Below, piece by piece: positions 52,689 to 63,057 of a DNA stretch of 64,000 nt. Each line of letters begins with the position of its first letter. Positions within the stretch are counted from its first letter, which is position 1. The notes beneath the pieces are model-generated. The model made no database searches, was not told where the DNA came from, and saw only the letters and a list, made by a program, of their open reading frames with translations. The stretch comes from Butyricicoccus pullicaecorum (GTDB lineage Bacteria > Bacillota > Clostridia > Oscillospirales > Butyricicoccaceae), in contig JAGZIW010000002.1 in NCBI GenBank assembly GCA_018366035.1, positions 1-64,000 on the forward strand. Direction: 5' to 3'. Made by a program: the position numbers and the translations under genes.

Positions 52689-53300
52689 TTACTCCTCTGA
52701 GACCGTTCCCGAGAACTCTGCAATATGCGATTCGATCAGCGCAAGCACTTCCTCTCGTCCTGTTCCCTTTTCCGCTGAAAAAGGAATGACCGGTACGTCC
52801 TCTGGCAAAAGCAGCGTTTCCCGAATACATGCAATATTTGCCTCCAACTGGCTTTTTTTGATCTTGTCCAGCTTGTTGGCAATGATTGCAAAGGGCTGTC
52901 CGGTTGCCAGAAAACAGTCTGCCATGACCTTATCGTCCGCAGTCGGCTTATGGCGAATGTCTACAATTTGCAGCCCCAATGTAATCAGACCGGTTCCAAA
53001 ATAGGTTTCGAGCAGAGCACCCCAGCGGTCGCGTTCAGACTTTGACACCTTAGCATAGCCATAGCCCGGCAAATCCACAAAATAGGTCTGCTTGTCGATT
53101 TCAAAAAAGTTGATATGAATGGTTTTTCCCGGCTGTCCGCCAACGCGGGCAAAATTGCGGCGATTCAAAATCTTGTTGATGGTCGATGACTTTCCCACAT
53201 TGGATTTGCCTGCAAATACGATCTGCGGCAGCCCATCTGCCGGAAAATCTGCGGTCTTGACCGCCGAGCGGATAAACTCCGCCTTGTGCAGATTGAGCAT
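52689..53300 (-). CDS. engB: Ribosome biogenesis GTPase EngB (YsxC)
   Basis: 203 residues, TrmE-Era-EngA-like GTPase needed for 50S assembly. G1 AGKSNVGKSST (about 30-40), G2 region PGKTIHINFF, G3 DLPGYGYAKVS, G4 NKLDK, G5 FSAEKGTG. ATG 53300 follows aaaggagg; the frame extends into the lon end. It lies 13 bp after lon, the order seen widely in Firmicutes. Confidence 0.96.
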   Translation of the reverse strand: MLNLHKAEFIRSAVKTADFPADGLPQIVFAGKSNVGKSSTINKILNRRNFARVGGQPGKTIHINFFEIDKQTYFVDLPGYGYAKVSKSERDRWGALLETYFGTGLITLGLQIVDIRHKPTADDKVMADCFLATGQPFAIIANKLDKIKKSQLEANIACIRETLLLPEDVPVIPFSAEKGTGREEVLALIESHIAEFSGTVSEE

Positions 53301-53313
53301 CGTGCACCCTCCT

Positions 53314-55731
53314 TTACTGACAGAGTGTTGACTCTGCTGCATGCACCGCTGAAAGCGGCAGCTGTTGTTCGGTTTCTTTTCTCTTTGGAGCAGGGCGGCG
53401 GCTGAAGTCCAACGCCGTTTCCATCACGGTATCCATATGCTCGGCTGTCACAAATGTAATGCAGTCCTTGACTACCTGTTCAACCTCGTCGAGATCGGGT
53501 TCATTTTCCTTGGGAATAATAATGGTTTGAATACCAGCACGATAGGCTGCCATTGTCTTTTCCCGCAGACCGCCAATCGGCATCACTCTGCCGCGCAGGG
53601 TCACCTCACCGGTCATCGCAACCGTGTGATAAACCGGCACCTCAGTCAGTGCCGAGATAATCGCGGTCGCCATTGTGATTCCCGCAGAAGGACCGTCCTT
53701 CGGAATGGCAGCCTCTGGGAAATGAATATGCAGGTCAATATTCTTGTAAAAATCTGGTTCCAAACCGAGCTGCTCTGTGCGAGAACGCACAAAAGTCAGC
53801 GCTGCCTTTGCACTTTCCGACATGACCTTTCCAAGGTTTCCCGTCACCTCAATCTTGCCTGTCCCCTTTACGGCAGCGACCTCTACCTGAAGCATTTCTC
53901 CACCGACACTGGTCCACGCCAGACCGTTGACAATGCCCACTTCATCGCGCTTGGCAACCGTATCCTTTTTGAACTTTGCAGCGCCCAGATAGTGGTCCAA
54001 ATCGTCTGGACAGATTGTGACAGCCTTTGCCTGTCCATCTACAATTTTTTTTGCCGCCTTACGGCACAGCTTTGCCAGCTGCTGCTCCAGACGCCGTACA
54101 CCTGCTTCGCGTGTATAGCCTGCAATCAGCGCCTTGAGCGCATCATCTGAGACTTGCAGCGCAGATTTGCTGAGCCCATGCTTTTTGATTTGCTTGGGCA
54201 GCAGATGATTTGCTGCAATATGCAGCTTTTCCTCTGCCGTGTAGCTCGAAAGCTCAATGACCTCCATGCGGTCAAGCAGCGGACGCGGCACAGTTCCCAA
54301 ATCGTTCGCCGTTGTCACAAAGAGCACGTCAGACAGATCCACCGGAATCTCTATATAGTGATCGCGAAATGTATTGTTCTGCTCAATGTCCAAAACCTCA
54401 AGCATTGCAGATGCCGGATCTCCACGGAAATCATTGCCCATTTTATCAATTTCATCGAGCAGAATGAGTGGGTTGCTGCTGCCTGCCTGTCTCAGTGCAT
54501 TGATAATGCGTCCCGGCATAGCACCGATATAGGTTTTTCGATGCCCGCGAATATCCGCCTCGTCGCGCACACCGCCAAGAGACATTCTCACATATTTGCG
54601 GTTCATGGACTCGGCAATCGAGCGGGCAATCGAGGTCTTGCCCACACCCGGGGGGCCTGCAAGACACAGCACCTGCCCTTTCAGCTCTGGGCACAGCTTC
54701 TTGACCGCAATAAATTCCAAAACGCGCTCCTTGACCTTTTCCAAACCATAATGATCGCGATTCAGGATTTTTTCTGCCCGCACCAAATCATACCGCAGGC
54801 GGGTCGTTTTTTTCCACGGTAAATCTAAAACCGTATCCAAATATGTGCGAATGACGCCCGCTTCCGAGGAAGTGCTGCTCATTCTGGACAGACGATCGAC
54901 TTCCTTTAAGAGCTTTTCCGTATACTCCTGTGCAAGTCCCAACGTCTCGATTTTTTCCCGATACGCCTCAGCCTCCGCATAAGTATCCTGTTCCCCAAGT
55001 TCAGACTGCATGACCTTGATTTGTTCCCGCAGATAATATTCCTTTTGATTTTTGTCCAACGCGGCTTTGAGCTGCTCTTGAATTTCGCCCTCAATCGACA
55101 ACAGTTCGATCTCCTCGTCTAACAAACGGATCATGCGAAGCAAACGACGGTTGATATTGAGTTCTTCCAGAATCTCCTGCTTGGCAGAAAAATCAACCGA
55201 CAAATTCTGTGCAATATAATCTGCAAGGTATCCCCCATCGCCGCCTGCTGCGACCGTCATCACGATATCCGACGATATACGGGAGGAATGACTTGCATAT
55301 TCATCAAATCGCGTCTGCAAGGTACGAATCATGGCGGCTTCTCGGCGCGCGCCTCCCTGCGGTCTGGTCTCTTCGAGAATCTCAACCACCGCTTTGAGAC
55401 TGCCCTTGTCGCCCTTTTCAAAGCTGCGGGCACAGGCACGCTGCCCTCCCTGCACCAGAACACGGATATTGTCGCCGGGCAGACGCAGGATCTGCCGAAC
55501 GAGGCAGATCGTGCCCACTGCATAAAGTTCCTCTGGCTCTGGGGTATCCGTCTGCAAATCCTTTTGTGCAGTTAAGAAAATCCACTGCCCTTCTTTCATC
55601 GCGATTTCCAGCGCCTTGACGGACATTGCCCGCCCCACATCAAAATGAATCAGCATTTCTGGAAACGCCGTCAGCCCACGCAGGGGAAGAACCGGCAGGA
55701 TACGCTGGTTATCTTTTTGGTTCACGTTCAT
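53314..55731 (-). CDS. lon: ATP-dependent protease Lon (LonA)
   Basis: 805 residues: N-terminal substrate domain (ILPVLPLRGLTAFPEMLIHFDVGR), AAA+ module with Walker A GPPGVGKTS (near 360) and Walker B ILLDEIDK, and C-terminal protease domain with catalytic Ser in KDGPSAGITMATA and Lys in LREKTMAAYRAG. Intact LonA. It degrades misfolded proteins. Own promoter 145-170 bp upstream, plus read-through from clpX. Ribosome binding site aggag. Confidence 0.96.
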   Translation of the reverse strand: MNVNQKDNQRILPVLPLRGLTAFPEMLIHFDVGRAMSVKALEIAMKEGQWIFLTAQKDLQTDTPEPEELYAVGTICLVRQILRLPGDNIRVLVQGGQRACARSFEKGDKGSLKAVVEILEETRPQGGARREAAMIRTLQTRFDEYASHSSRISSDIVMTVAAGGDGGYLADYIAQNLSVDFSAKQEILEELNINRRLLRMIRLLDEEIELLSIEGEIQEQLKAALDKNQKEYYLREQIKVMQSELGEQDTYAEAEAYREKIETLGLAQEYTEKLLKEVDRLSRMSSTSSEAGVIRTYLDTVLDLPWKKTTRLRYDLVRAEKILNRDHYGLEKVKERVLEFIAVKKLCPELKGQVLCLAGPPGVGKTSIARSIAESMNRKYVRMSLGGVRDEADIRGHRKTYIGAMPGRIINALRQAGSSNPLILLDEIDKMGNDFRGDPASAMLEVLDIEQNNTFRDHYIEIPVDLSDVLFVTTANDLGTVPRPLLDRMEVIELSSYTAEEKLHIAANHLLPKQIKKHGLSKSALQVSDDALKALIAGYTREAGVRRLEQQLAKLCRKAAKKIVDGQAKAVTICPDDLDHYLGAAKFKKDTVAKRDEVGIVNGLAWTSVGGEMLQVEVAAVKGTGKIEVTGNLGKVMSESAKAALTFVRSRTEQLGLEPDFYKNIDLHIHFPEAAIPKDGPSAGITMATAIISALTEVPVYHTVAMTGEVTLRGRVMPIGGLREKTMAAYRAGIQTIIIPKENEPDLDEVEQVVKDCITFVTAEHMDTVMETALDFSRRPAPKRKETEQQLPLSAVHAAESTLCQ

Positions 55732-55874
55732 ATTTTAATACTCCTGTAAACGGAATTTTCTATCTAAAGGCATGAAATGGGTATCCCAAAATGCTGTATT
55801 CCTTTTAGAATCTGCACGGACACCCTTTTTGTGACTGCCTAATTACAGCGGCTCTACAAAAAAGCCTTATGATA

Positions 55875-55903
55875 AGTATAGTATACTATGCGCGTAGTTT
55901 CAA
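55875..55903 (-). promoter_or_regulatory. lon promoter
   Basis: On the minus strand: -35 TTGAAA (55903-55898), 17-bp spacer, -10 TATACT (55880-55875). No CIRCE or CtsR box is evident in the 370-bp lon-clpX gap. Confidence 0.65.
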
Positions 55904-56008
55904 GCGGAAAGCATTGGAGATTTCTACAAAAAAGTATCATATCTCCAAATTTTCTTCATCAGATAAAATACACGATTTCATACACTCTCTGTGCTCTAAA
56001 AAAGCAAA

Positions 56009-56041
56009 AGCAGCCGTCAGATTCAAAGTCTGTCAGCTGCT
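56009..56041 (-). terminator. Terminator after clpX
   Basis: Imperfect 13-bp stem agcagctgacaga/tctgacggctgct followed by tttgctttttt on the minus strand. Confidence 0.75.
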
Positions 56042-56102
56042 TATGCTGCGGTCTGGGAGGCATGTTTGCGTACCGGTTCCTCACCCTTTTATTTGACAGT
56101 TT

Positions 56103-57362
56103 TCAGGTATCCTTTTCGGGCTTTCGAACGACCTCTGGCTCTCCCTCGCCTTTTACGACTGCCGGCGTAATGGTAACACGCGCAATCGTATCGTCCGATG
56201 GGATCTCAAACATAATGTCCGTCATAATATGCTCGAGCACGCCGCGCAGACCACGCGCACCAGTCTTGCGTTCTACTGCAATCTTTGCAATTTCACGCAA
56301 TGCCTCCGGCTCAAATACCAGTGTCACATCGTCCAGTGCAAACAGCTTCTGATACTGCTTGACGAGCGCATTTTTCGGCTCGGTCAAAATCTGTACCAGT
56401 GCATCTTCATTCAGAGAATGCAGCCCTACGATTGCAGGCAAACGACCAATCAATTCTGGAATGAGTCCGAACTTCATGAGATCATGCGGCTCGATCTTGT
56501 CCAACATCAAATCTGTGCCTTCATCATTCTTGCTGTGCACCTCGGCACCAAACCCAATCCCCTTTTTGCCAATACGGTTCTGAATAATCTTTTCGATTCC
56601 ATCAAATGCACCGCCGCAAATAAACAGAATATTGGTCGTGTCGATTTGGATAAACTCCTGATGCGGGTGCTTGCGCCCGCCCTGCGGCGGCACATTTGCA
56701 GTTGTACCTTCAAGCATTTTCAGCAGCGCTTGCTGTACACCCTCACCGGATACATCACGTGTAATAGATGGATTTTCCGATTTTCTGGCAATCTTATCAA
56801 TCTCATCTACATAAATGATCCCGCGTTCTGCCTTCTCTACATCAAAATCAGCCGCCTGAATCAGACGCAGCAAAATATTCTCCACATCTTCACCGACATA
56901 ACCAGCCTCGGTCAATGTCGTTGCATCTGCAATTGCAAACGGAACCTGCAAGGTCTTTGCAAGGGTCTGTGCAAGCAGTGTCTTACCGGAGCCAGACGGC
57001 CCCAGCATCAGGATATTGCTCTTGGAAAGCTCGGTATCATCTTCATGACCGCGGAAAATCCTCTTATAATGGTTATATACCGCAACGCTGAGGGCAATCT
57101 TTGCCTCGTCCTGACCAATGACATACTGATCAAGTACATTTTTCAGTTCACGCGGTGTGGGCAAGGTCTCTGGTGCCTCGATGCCATCGTCCGATGTATC
57201 GTTATAATCCATTCCAAGCTCGTCATCAAGGATACTTGCACATACATTGATGCACTCGTCACAGATATACACATTGGGACCTGCCACCAGCTTGCGCACC
57301 TTGTTCTGCGGCTTGCCGCAGAAGGAGCAGTGCAGGGTCTTATTTTCGTCGAAATTCGCCAT
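56103..57362 (-). CDS. clpX: ATP-dependent Clp protease ATP-binding subunit ClpX
   Basis: 419 residues. N-terminal zinc-binding domain ([14 protein letters not shown]), Walker A GPSGSGKT, pore loop GYVGEDVE, Walker [10 protein letters not shown], and the ClpP-docking loop IGFGAEV. Unfolds tagged substrates for ClpP. Two adjacent ATGs; the second (57362) gives MANFDENK and better spacing from gaggtg. A hairpin separates it from clpP. Confidence 0.97.
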   Translation of the reverse strand: MANFDENKTLHCSFCGKPQNKVRKLVAGPNVYICDECINVCASILDDELGMDYNDTSDDGIEAPETLPTPRELKNVLDQYVIGQDEAKIALSVAVYNHYKRIFRGHEDDTELSKSNILMLGPSGSGKTLLAQTLAKTLQVPFAIADATTLTEAGYVGEDVENILLRLIQAADFDVEKAERGIIYVDEIDKIARKSENPSITRDVSGEGVQQALLKMLEGTTANVPPQGGRKHPHQEFIQIDTTNILFICGGAFDGIEKIIQNRIGKKGIGFGAEVHSKNDEGTDLMLDKIEPHDLMKFGLIPELIGRLPAIVGLHSLNEDALVQILTEPKNALVKQYQKLFALDDVTLVFEPEALREIAKIAVERKTGARGLRGVLEHIMTDIMFEIPSDDTIARVTITPAVVKGEGEPEVVRKPEKDT

Positions 57363-57402
57363 CATTCACCTCATTGAAAGCACTTTTTCAAAAAACACGC
57401 AA

Positions 57403-57428
57403 ACCATCGGCAGAAAACCGCCGATGGT
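57403..57428 (-). terminator. clpP-clpX intercistronic hairpin
   Basis: 9-bp perfect stem accatcggc/gccgatggt with an 8-base loop, followed within 13 nt by a T run on the minus strand. Probably partial termination, giving more ClpP than ClpX. Confidence 0.65.
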
Positions 57429-57444
57429 CGTACGTTTGCATGAT

Positions 57445-58029
57445 TCAGCGCTTGTCATAAACCTTGTCGATGAGACCATACGCCATTGCGTCAGCCGCAC
57501 TCATAAAGTTATCACGATCGGTATCACGTTCAATCACTTCCAGCGGCTTTCCAGTATTCTCCGCCAAGATCTGATTGAGCTTCTCGCGTGTCTTTAGAAT
57601 CCAATCTGCATGGATCTTGATATCCGAAGCCTGCCCCTTTGCGCCGCCAAGCGGCTGATGAATCATGATTTCCGAGTTCGGCAATGCAAAACGCTTGCCC
57701 TTTGCACCGGAAGACAGCAGGAAAGCACCCATAGAAGCTGCCATGCCGATACAAATGGTCGATACATCTGGTTTGATATAGTTCATCGTGTCATAGATTG
57801 CCATACCTGCTGTGACAGAGCCGCCGGGAGAATTGATATAGAACGAAATGTCCTTATCCGGATCCTGAGACTCAAGGTACAAAAGCTGTGCAACAACCAG
57901 AGAGGCCGTCGCATCATTCACCTCGTCTGACAGCATAATGATACGGTCGTTTAACAGGCGGGAAAAAATATCATACGAGCGTTCGCCGCCTCTATTCGTT
58001 GGCTCGATGACCATAGGTACTAAACTCAT
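57445..58029 (-). CDS. clpP: ATP-dependent Clp protease proteolytic subunit
   Basis: 194 residues. Catalytic Ser99 (GMAASMGAF), His124 (MIHQPLGG) and an Asp near 173. [20 protein letters not shown] is the standard mature N-terminus after a very short propeptide. Start 58029 follows aaaggag; the upstream frame of ten codons is not supported. Between tig and clpX as in most Firmicutes and Proteobacteria. Confidence 0.97.
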   Translation of the reverse strand: MSLVPMVIEPTNRGGERSYDIFSRLLNDRIIMLSDEVNDATASLVVAQLLYLESQDPDKDISFYINSPGGSVTAGMAIYDTMNYIKPDVSTICIGMAASMGAFLLSSGAKGKRFALPNSEIMIHQPLGGAKGQASDIKIHADWILKTREKLNQILAENTGKPLEVIERDTDRDNFMSAADAMAYGLIDKVYDKR

Positions 58030-58116
58030 AAAAGAAAACTCCTTTCCATAATCCCCCACATTTTTTCAGATTTATTTTCTATTGGAGGATATGTATGGCT
58101 TCCTCCCTTTTATGCC

Positions 58117-59445
58117 TTACTCAGCGCTCTCAGAAGCCTTTTCCTCGGCCTTCTTCTTGGACTTCTTCTTGGGCTTTGCATTGTCCTTGATAAAGCTGAC
58201 AGCCTTATCGAGCTTCATGTCAGAGGTAATGCTGTCTGCCGGCAGTGCCTTCTTGACCTGCTCAGCCTCCATGCCATACTGCTCAGCCAGCTCCTTGTAC
58301 TTCGCCTCGATTTCGTCCTCTGTTACGTCCAGATTTTCCAGTTCTACAATCTTTTGCAGTGCCAGACGTACCTTTACCTGACGGTCTGCCTGCGGACGGA
58401 ACATACCGCGGAACTGTGCCATATCCATGCCGTTCATCTTTGCATACTGGTCAAGCTGCATGCCCTGCATCTGGAGACGGTATCCAAAGTCCTGCATCAC
58501 GTTGTCGAGCTGAACCTCAACCATCGCTTCCGGAATCTCAGCCTGCATGTTGTCGATTACAGCGGTCAGCAGTGCTTCCTCGTAGTCACGCTCAAAGGTT
58601 TCGGTTCTCTGCGCAAGCAGACGCTCCTTGACCTCCTTCTTGAGATCCTCCACAGTCTCAGCGGTCTCGGAAACGTCCTTTGCAAACTCGTCGTCGATTG
58701 CAGGCATGATGGTTTCCTTAACCTCGTGCACGGTGCACTTGAAGGTTGCTTCCTTACCAGCCAGTTCCGGTGCATGGTACTCGGTCGGGAAGGTTACCAC
58801 AACGTCCTTCTCCTGACCAGCCTTTGTGCCAATGAGCTGATCCTCGAAGCCCGGGATAAAGGTACCGGAGCCCAGCTTCAGGTCATAATTCTCACCCTTG
58901 CCGCCCTCGAATGCAACGCCGTCAACGAAGCCTTCAAAGTCGATTACAACGGTATCATTCTTCTTTGCAGCGCGCTCTACGGTCTCGGTGCGAGCCAGAC
59001 GCTGTGCCATGCGGTCGATTTCTGCCTTTACGTCAGCAACAAGAACCTTTGCCTCTTCCTTCTCCACAGAGATGCCCTTGTAATCGCCCAAAGTAACCTC
59101 CGGCTCAACCGGAACCTTGCAGACGATAACCACTGCACCGGACTCTGTCATCTCGGAGAGCTCAACGTCAGCCGGAGCAACTGCCTTGATGCCGGACTTT
59201 TCCAGTGCCTCATCATAAGCCTTTGGATAGCAGATATTGAGTGCATCTTCAAAGAATACACCATCGCCGTACAGACCCTCAATCACCTTACGCGGTGCCT
59301 TTCCCTTACGGAAACCGGGAACGGTGATCTTCTTGCCATTTTTCTTAAACGCCTGATCCTTTGCTGCCTCCAGCTCTGCGGCAGAAATTTCAATAGTCAG
59401 CGCTGTAATGCTTTTTTCCAGCTTCTCAACATTTTTCAGTTCCAT
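58117..59445 (-). CDS. tig: Trigger factor (ribosome-associated chaperone, prolyl isomerase)
   Basis: 442 residues. Ribosome-binding motif GFRKGKAPRKVIEGLYG (about 44-60), FKBP-type domain (AAKKNDTVVIDFEGFVDGVAFEGGKGENYDLKLGSGTFIPGFEDQLIG is recognisable in parts, about 160-205), and the helical C-terminal domain ending in a Lys-rich tail. Binds nascent chains at the exit tunnel. Leads the tig-clpP-clpX-lon-engB run. Ribosome binding site aggagg. Confidence 0.96.
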   Translation of the reverse strand: MELKNVEKLEKSITALTIEISAAELEAAKDQAFKKNGKKITVPGFRKGKAPRKVIEGLYGDGVFFEDALNICYPKAYDEALEKSGIKAVAPADVELSEMTESGAVVIVCKVPVEPEVTLGDYKGISVEKEEAKVLVADVKAEIDRMAQRLARTETVERAAKKNDTVVIDFEGFVDGVAFEGGKGENYDLKLGSGTFIPGFEDQLIGTKAGQEKDVVVTFPTEYHAPELAGKEATFKCTVHEVKETIMPAIDDEFAKDVSETAETVEDLKKEVKERLLAQRTETFERDYEEALLTAVIDNMQAEIPEAMVEVQLDNVMQDFGYRLQMQGMQLDQYAKMNGMDMAQFRGMFRPQADRQVKVRLALQKIVELENLDVTEDEIEAKYKELAEQYGMEAEQVKKALPADSITSDMKLDKAVSFIKDNAKPKKKSKKKAEEKASESAE

Positions 59446-59517
59446 TACAATTTATTCCTCCTAAAATTGTATCCAATCTATTTTACCAGATTTTATCTGG
59501 AATTTCCATAGTTTTTT

Positions 59518-60219
59518 TTATTTTTTTAACAGAATGGGCGTGAAATCCAAATGATCCCCTGACGCCAAAATAAATTCGATGCCGTCCTGCATTCCGGTTA
59601 CTGCCCAGCGCAGGCTGTCCGAATGCAGATGTCCATAGATACAGCGGCTTACGCCGTATTTTTGCATGAGTGCAATGATTTCTCCGCACCGAAAATTCGC
59701 ATAAATAGGCGGATAATGTAAAAAGCAGTAGACTTGTTCGGCTCCAGAGGCTTTTCCTGCCTTGAGTGAGGTTTCCAGACGCAAAAGCTCCCGCTTAAAA
59801 ATCTTCTCATCGTGGCTTTCCTTGAAATCCTCCTCAAAAAACCACCCGCGCGTGCCGCAAATCGCGGTATTTTCATAGAGAAAACTATTGTTGTGCAGAA
59901 AATAAATGTTCTGAAAGCCATTTTCCTCAAGAAATGCTTCCATCTTTCGGACAGTATTCCACCACAGATCGTGGTTGCCCTTGAGAATGATTTTTCTGCC
60001 CGGGAGCGCGTTGAGATACGCAAAATCTGCCTGAGACTGCTTAAAGTCAATGCCCCAAGAAAGATCTCCGCCAATGACAACCGTGTCCTGCTCACATACA
60101 ACTGCCTGCCAGCGCGTGCGCAGCTTGTCCATATAATTCTGCCAGCGTCCACCAAAAATATCCATCGGCTTGTTGACCGAACACGCCAAATGTAAGTCTG
60201 CAATCGTATAAAGTGCCAT
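59518..60219 (-). CDS. Metallophosphoesterase (calcineurin-like)
   Basis: 233 residues. IADLHLA, VIGGDLSWGIDF, LKGNHDLWW, FLHYPP and YGHLHS cover the five metal-binding motifs. Resembles YkuE/YmdB-neighbouring predicted phosphohydrolases; substrate unknown. Starts 6 bp after thrC stop, so in the same operon. The gene ends in a T-rich stretch before tig. Confidence 0.88.
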   Translation of the reverse strand: MALYTIADLHLACSVNKPMDIFGGRWQNYMDKLRTRWQAVVCEQDTVVIGGDLSWGIDFKQSQADFAYLNALPGRKIILKGNHDLWWNTVRKMEAFLEENGFQNIYFLHNNSFLYENTAICGTRGWFFEEDFKESHDEKIFKRELLRLETSLKAGKASGAEQVYCFLHYPPIYANFRCGEIIALMQKYGVSRCIYGHLHSDSLRWAVTGMQDGIEFILASGDHLDFTPILLKK

Positions 60220-60225
60220 AGAACT

Positions 60226-61713
60226 TTACAAAAGCAGGTCCAGCGTGGACAGGATATCCGCCTTATCCACCACTCGGTCAAAACGCGGTGTTTGATTGCC
60301 CAGCGCGGCAAGCGAGGCGGGCGCTGTGCAGCCGGAAATCCGCTCCAACGCAGAAAGCTGCTCGACACCCTCTGCTGCAATCGGCTGTCCCAGCGCAGCT
60401 GCAACCGGCTTACAGAACTTAAACGGACTTGCAGTCGACGCGACAATGACAGGCGCCCTGTCTCCGCTCTCCCTGCGATACTGTTCACACACGTGCACAG
60501 CAACCGCTGTATGGGTGTCACACAAATATTTCTGCTTTTCAAACAGCGCCCTGATGGTCTGTGCTGTCTCGGCATCGCTGCAATATCCGGCTGCAAAGTT
60601 TGCGCGCAGCTGCTCCCCCAGCATGTCAGACACATCGTAGCGCCCAGTCTTTGCAAGTGCTTCCATCATTTCCCCGACCATTTTATCATTCTGTCCAGAA
60701 AGGAAGAAAAGCAAACGCTCCAAATTGGACGAAATCAGGATATCCATGGAGGGTGAATCTGTCGTATAGAACGGACGATTGCGGTCATAAATGCCGCCCT
60801 GCGCAAAAAAGTCAGTCAAAACATGGTTTTGATTGGAGGCGCAAATCAGCTTGCCGAACGGCACGCCCATCTGCTTTGCAATATAAGCGGCAAGGATATT
60901 GCCAAAATTGCCTGTCGGCACACAGACGTTGACCGCCTGCCCGTGAGAAATTTTTCCCGCTGCCAAAAGGTCACAGTATGCTGAAACATAGTACGCGATC
61001 TGCGGCGCAAGACGTCCCCAGTTGATAGAGTTTGCCGAAGAAAACATGAGTCCTTTTTCATGCAGGCGCTTTGCGGCCTCAGGGTCGGTAAAGATACGCT
61101 TGACCGCTGACTGCGCATCATCAAAATTGCCTTTGATTGCAACAACCTCTACATTTTCTCCCTGCTGAGTCACCATTTGCAGCTTCTGCATGGGGGAAAC
61201 CCCATCGACCGGATAGTATACCATGATTTTGGTATTTGGCACATCAGCAAAGCCCTCAAGCGCCGCCTTGCCAGTGTCTCCCGATGTGGCAACCAAAATG
61301 CAGCAGGTCCTGTTCTCCCCTGTCTTTTGGAGCGATGCCGTCAACAGATGGGGCAGCATTTGCAGCGCCATATCCTTAAATGCACAGGTCGGGCCATGCC
61401 AAAGCTCCAGCATGTGCACATCGTCCGCAAGACTTACCACCGGAACGGTATCCCCGCCGCCAAATTTTTCATCTGCATAGGCAAGCTGTGCAAAGTGTGT
61501 CAGTTCTTCGTCGGTAAAATCCGTCAGAAACTTTCCGAGAATCATTGCCGCTCTCTGTTTGTAGTCCATCTGCATCAGTGCACGAAACGCATCGTGAGAC
61601 AACCGCGGAAATTCGGTGGGGCAGAATAAACCACCATCAGGCGCAATGCCTGCTGCAATCGCCTGTGCAGCGCTGACACGCAGATTTTTATTTCTACTGC
61701 TTACATATTCCAT
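60226..61713 (-). CDS. thrC: Threonine synthase
   Basis: 495 residues, PLP enzyme converting O-phosphohomoserine to threonine. PLP lysine in GPTCAFKDMALQ (near 113), ATSGDTGKAALEGF phosphate loop, and SSANSINWGRLAPQIAYY. This is the longer ThrC class (fungal/E. coli type). Downstream of the dipeptidase gene by 16 bp on the same strand. Confidence 0.95.
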   Translation of the reverse strand: MEYVSSRNKNLRVSAAQAIAAGIAPDGGLFCPTEFPRLSHDAFRALMQMDYKQRAAMILGKFLTDFTDEELTHFAQLAYADEKFGGGDTVPVVSLADDVHMLELWHGPTCAFKDMALQMLPHLLTASLQKTGENRTCCILVATSGDTGKAALEGFADVPNTKIMVYYPVDGVSPMQKLQMVTQQGENVEVVAIKGNFDDAQSAVKRIFTDPEAAKRLHEKGLMFSSANSINWGRLAPQIAYYVSAYCDLLAAGKISHGQAVNVCVPTGNFGNILAAYIAKQMGVPFGKLICASNQNHVLTDFFAQGGIYDRNRPFYTTDSPSMDILISSNLERLLFFLSGQNDKMVGEMMEALAKTGRYDVSDMLGEQLRANFAAGYCSDAETAQTIRALFEKQKYLCDTHTAVAVHVCEQYRRESGDRAPVIVASTASPFKFCKPVAAALGQPIAAEGVEQLSALERISGCTAPASLAALGNQTPRFDRVVDKADILSTLDLLL

Positions 61714-61729
61714 CTCAATTCCTCCTGTT

Positions 61730-62698
61730 TCACGCAGGTATTCTTAACATACGCGTAAAAAATGCGTGTGCATTCCCAAAAAGCAACGCATCTACTGTGC
61801 TTTGCAGATAATTATGACAAAGCATATATTCTGCCAGCTTTTCCATATCCGCAACGGTATCTATGCCCTCCGGCAGACGCTCACAGCCATCTAAATCCGC
61901 ACCCATTGCAAGACAGGCCTCACCACCGCAGGACAGAAAATGCTCCACATGCCGTAAAACGTCAGAAAGCCCTGCCTGTTTGCCATCGTCACGCAAAAAG
62001 GGACTGTATAGATTGATGCCTACCAGACCGCCGCGCCGCACGATTTCAGAAAACTGTAAATCGGTCAGATTGCGCAGATGGCTGCAGCAGACTCTGCTAT
62101 TGGAGTGAGACGCTGCAAAGGGGGCCTCGGTCTCCAGACACACGTCCCAAAATCCAGCCTCGGATAAATGCGATACATCTATCAAAATCCCCTGCTCCAC
62201 AAAACGCCGCACCAATGCTTTTCCCTTATCGCTCAGTCCGGTGTCATTGCAGAATACCGCGCCGCAGGCATATGGATTATAACCGTTCCAACTCAGGGAT
62301 ACCATGCGCACTCCCGCATCGTAGGCCCGCTGTACATGTGCATCGCTTGTGAGCAGCTCTGCACCCTCGATAGATAAGAAGGCGGCATGCTTTCCATGTG
62401 CCTTCGCCCATTCCCAATCCTCCATGTCCCGACACAGCGTCAGCCAGTCTGCATTGGCAGAAAACTCTGCTCTTGCGGTTTCCAGCAATGCCTCTAATCG
62501 GCGGGAAGGCGGCACCTCCATCAGCGATTGACGCCGTGTGTCGGTCGTTTTGCTGCCGCAAAACAAGGCAAACACCTGCGTGTACATCGAATATCCAGAC
62601 GCTTTTGTCCGGTCGATACAAAGCGTATTTTCACGCAGATGTGCTCCCGTTTCATAGCACTCATATAAGGTATCACAGTGCAGGTCGAATAGCTGCAT
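61730..62698 (-). CDS. Membrane dipeptidase (M19 renal dipeptidase family)
   Basis: 322 residues, zinc dipeptidase. DLHCDTLYE (metal ligands), LSIEGAELL, LSWNGYNPYACG, DVSHLSEAGFWDV, ASHSNSRVCCSHLRNLTD and GADLDGCERLPEG are the family motifs. No signal peptide is visible, so probably cytoplasmic in this organism. Part of a yraN-dipeptidase-thrC-phosphoesterase run. Confidence 0.93.
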   Translation of the reverse strand: MQLFDLHCDTLYECYETGAHLRENTLCIDRTKASGYSMYTQVFALFCGSKTTDTRRQSLMEVPPSRRLEALLETARAEFSANADWLTLCRDMEDWEWAKAHGKHAAFLSIEGAELLTSDAHVQRAYDAGVRMVSLSWNGYNPYACGAVFCNDTGLSDKGKALVRRFVEQGILIDVSHLSEAGFWDVCLETEAPFAASHSNSRVCCSHLRNLTDLQFSEIVRRGGLVGINLYSPFLRDDGKQAGLSDVLRHVEHFLSCGGEACLAMGADLDGCERLPEGIDTVADMEKLAEYMLCHNYLQSTVDALLFGNAHAFFTRMLRIPA

Positions 62699-62709
62699 AT
62701 TGCCTCCCC

Positions 62710-63057
62710 CTATGCGTCAAACGCATTTTCCAAGTGATAGATTTGACGGGCAGGGCCGCCCTCATCGCCATAGACTTCAATGACGTCCATACGCGGCTGC
62801 AATGCCGTTGGATATGTCTGCAGCCATTGCTCTGCCGTTAAAATCAACCGTTCCTGCTTTCTTTTATCCACCGCTTCGCGAGCAGCGCAAAAGCGCCCTG
62901 ATTTGCGTGTTTTGACCTCAACGAACACAAGGTACCGTGCACAGGCGGCAATCAGGTCAATTTCTCCCTGTCTGGTACGGTAATTTTGTGCAAGTATCGT
63001 ATAACCCTTTTTGCGCAGAAAATCTGCCGCCGCCTGCTCCCCCCAAGCGCCGCGCAT
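62710..63057 (-). CDS. yraN: YraN family (UPF0102) putative endonuclease
   Basis: 115 residues. WGEQAAADFLRKKGYTILAQNYRTRQGEIDLIA and FVEVKTRKSGRFC show the Holliday-junction-resolvase-like core (GEIDL...EVK). Its ATG overlaps the rnhB stop by one base (TAATG), a pairing common in bacteria. Role unknown, presumed nucleic acid metabolism. Confidence 0.93.
   Translation of the reverse strand: MRGAWGEQAAADFLRKKGYTILAQNYRTRQGEIDLIAACARYLVFVEVKTRKSGRFCAAREAVDKRKQERLILTAEQWLQTYPTALQPRMDVIEVYGDEGGPARQIYHLENAFDA

Noticed and set aside
55732..56102. CIRCE or CtsR box controlling lon
   Set aside because: No TTAGCACTC-N9-GAGTGCTAA or GGTCAAA heptad repeat is present; only a standard sigma-A type promoter is visible.
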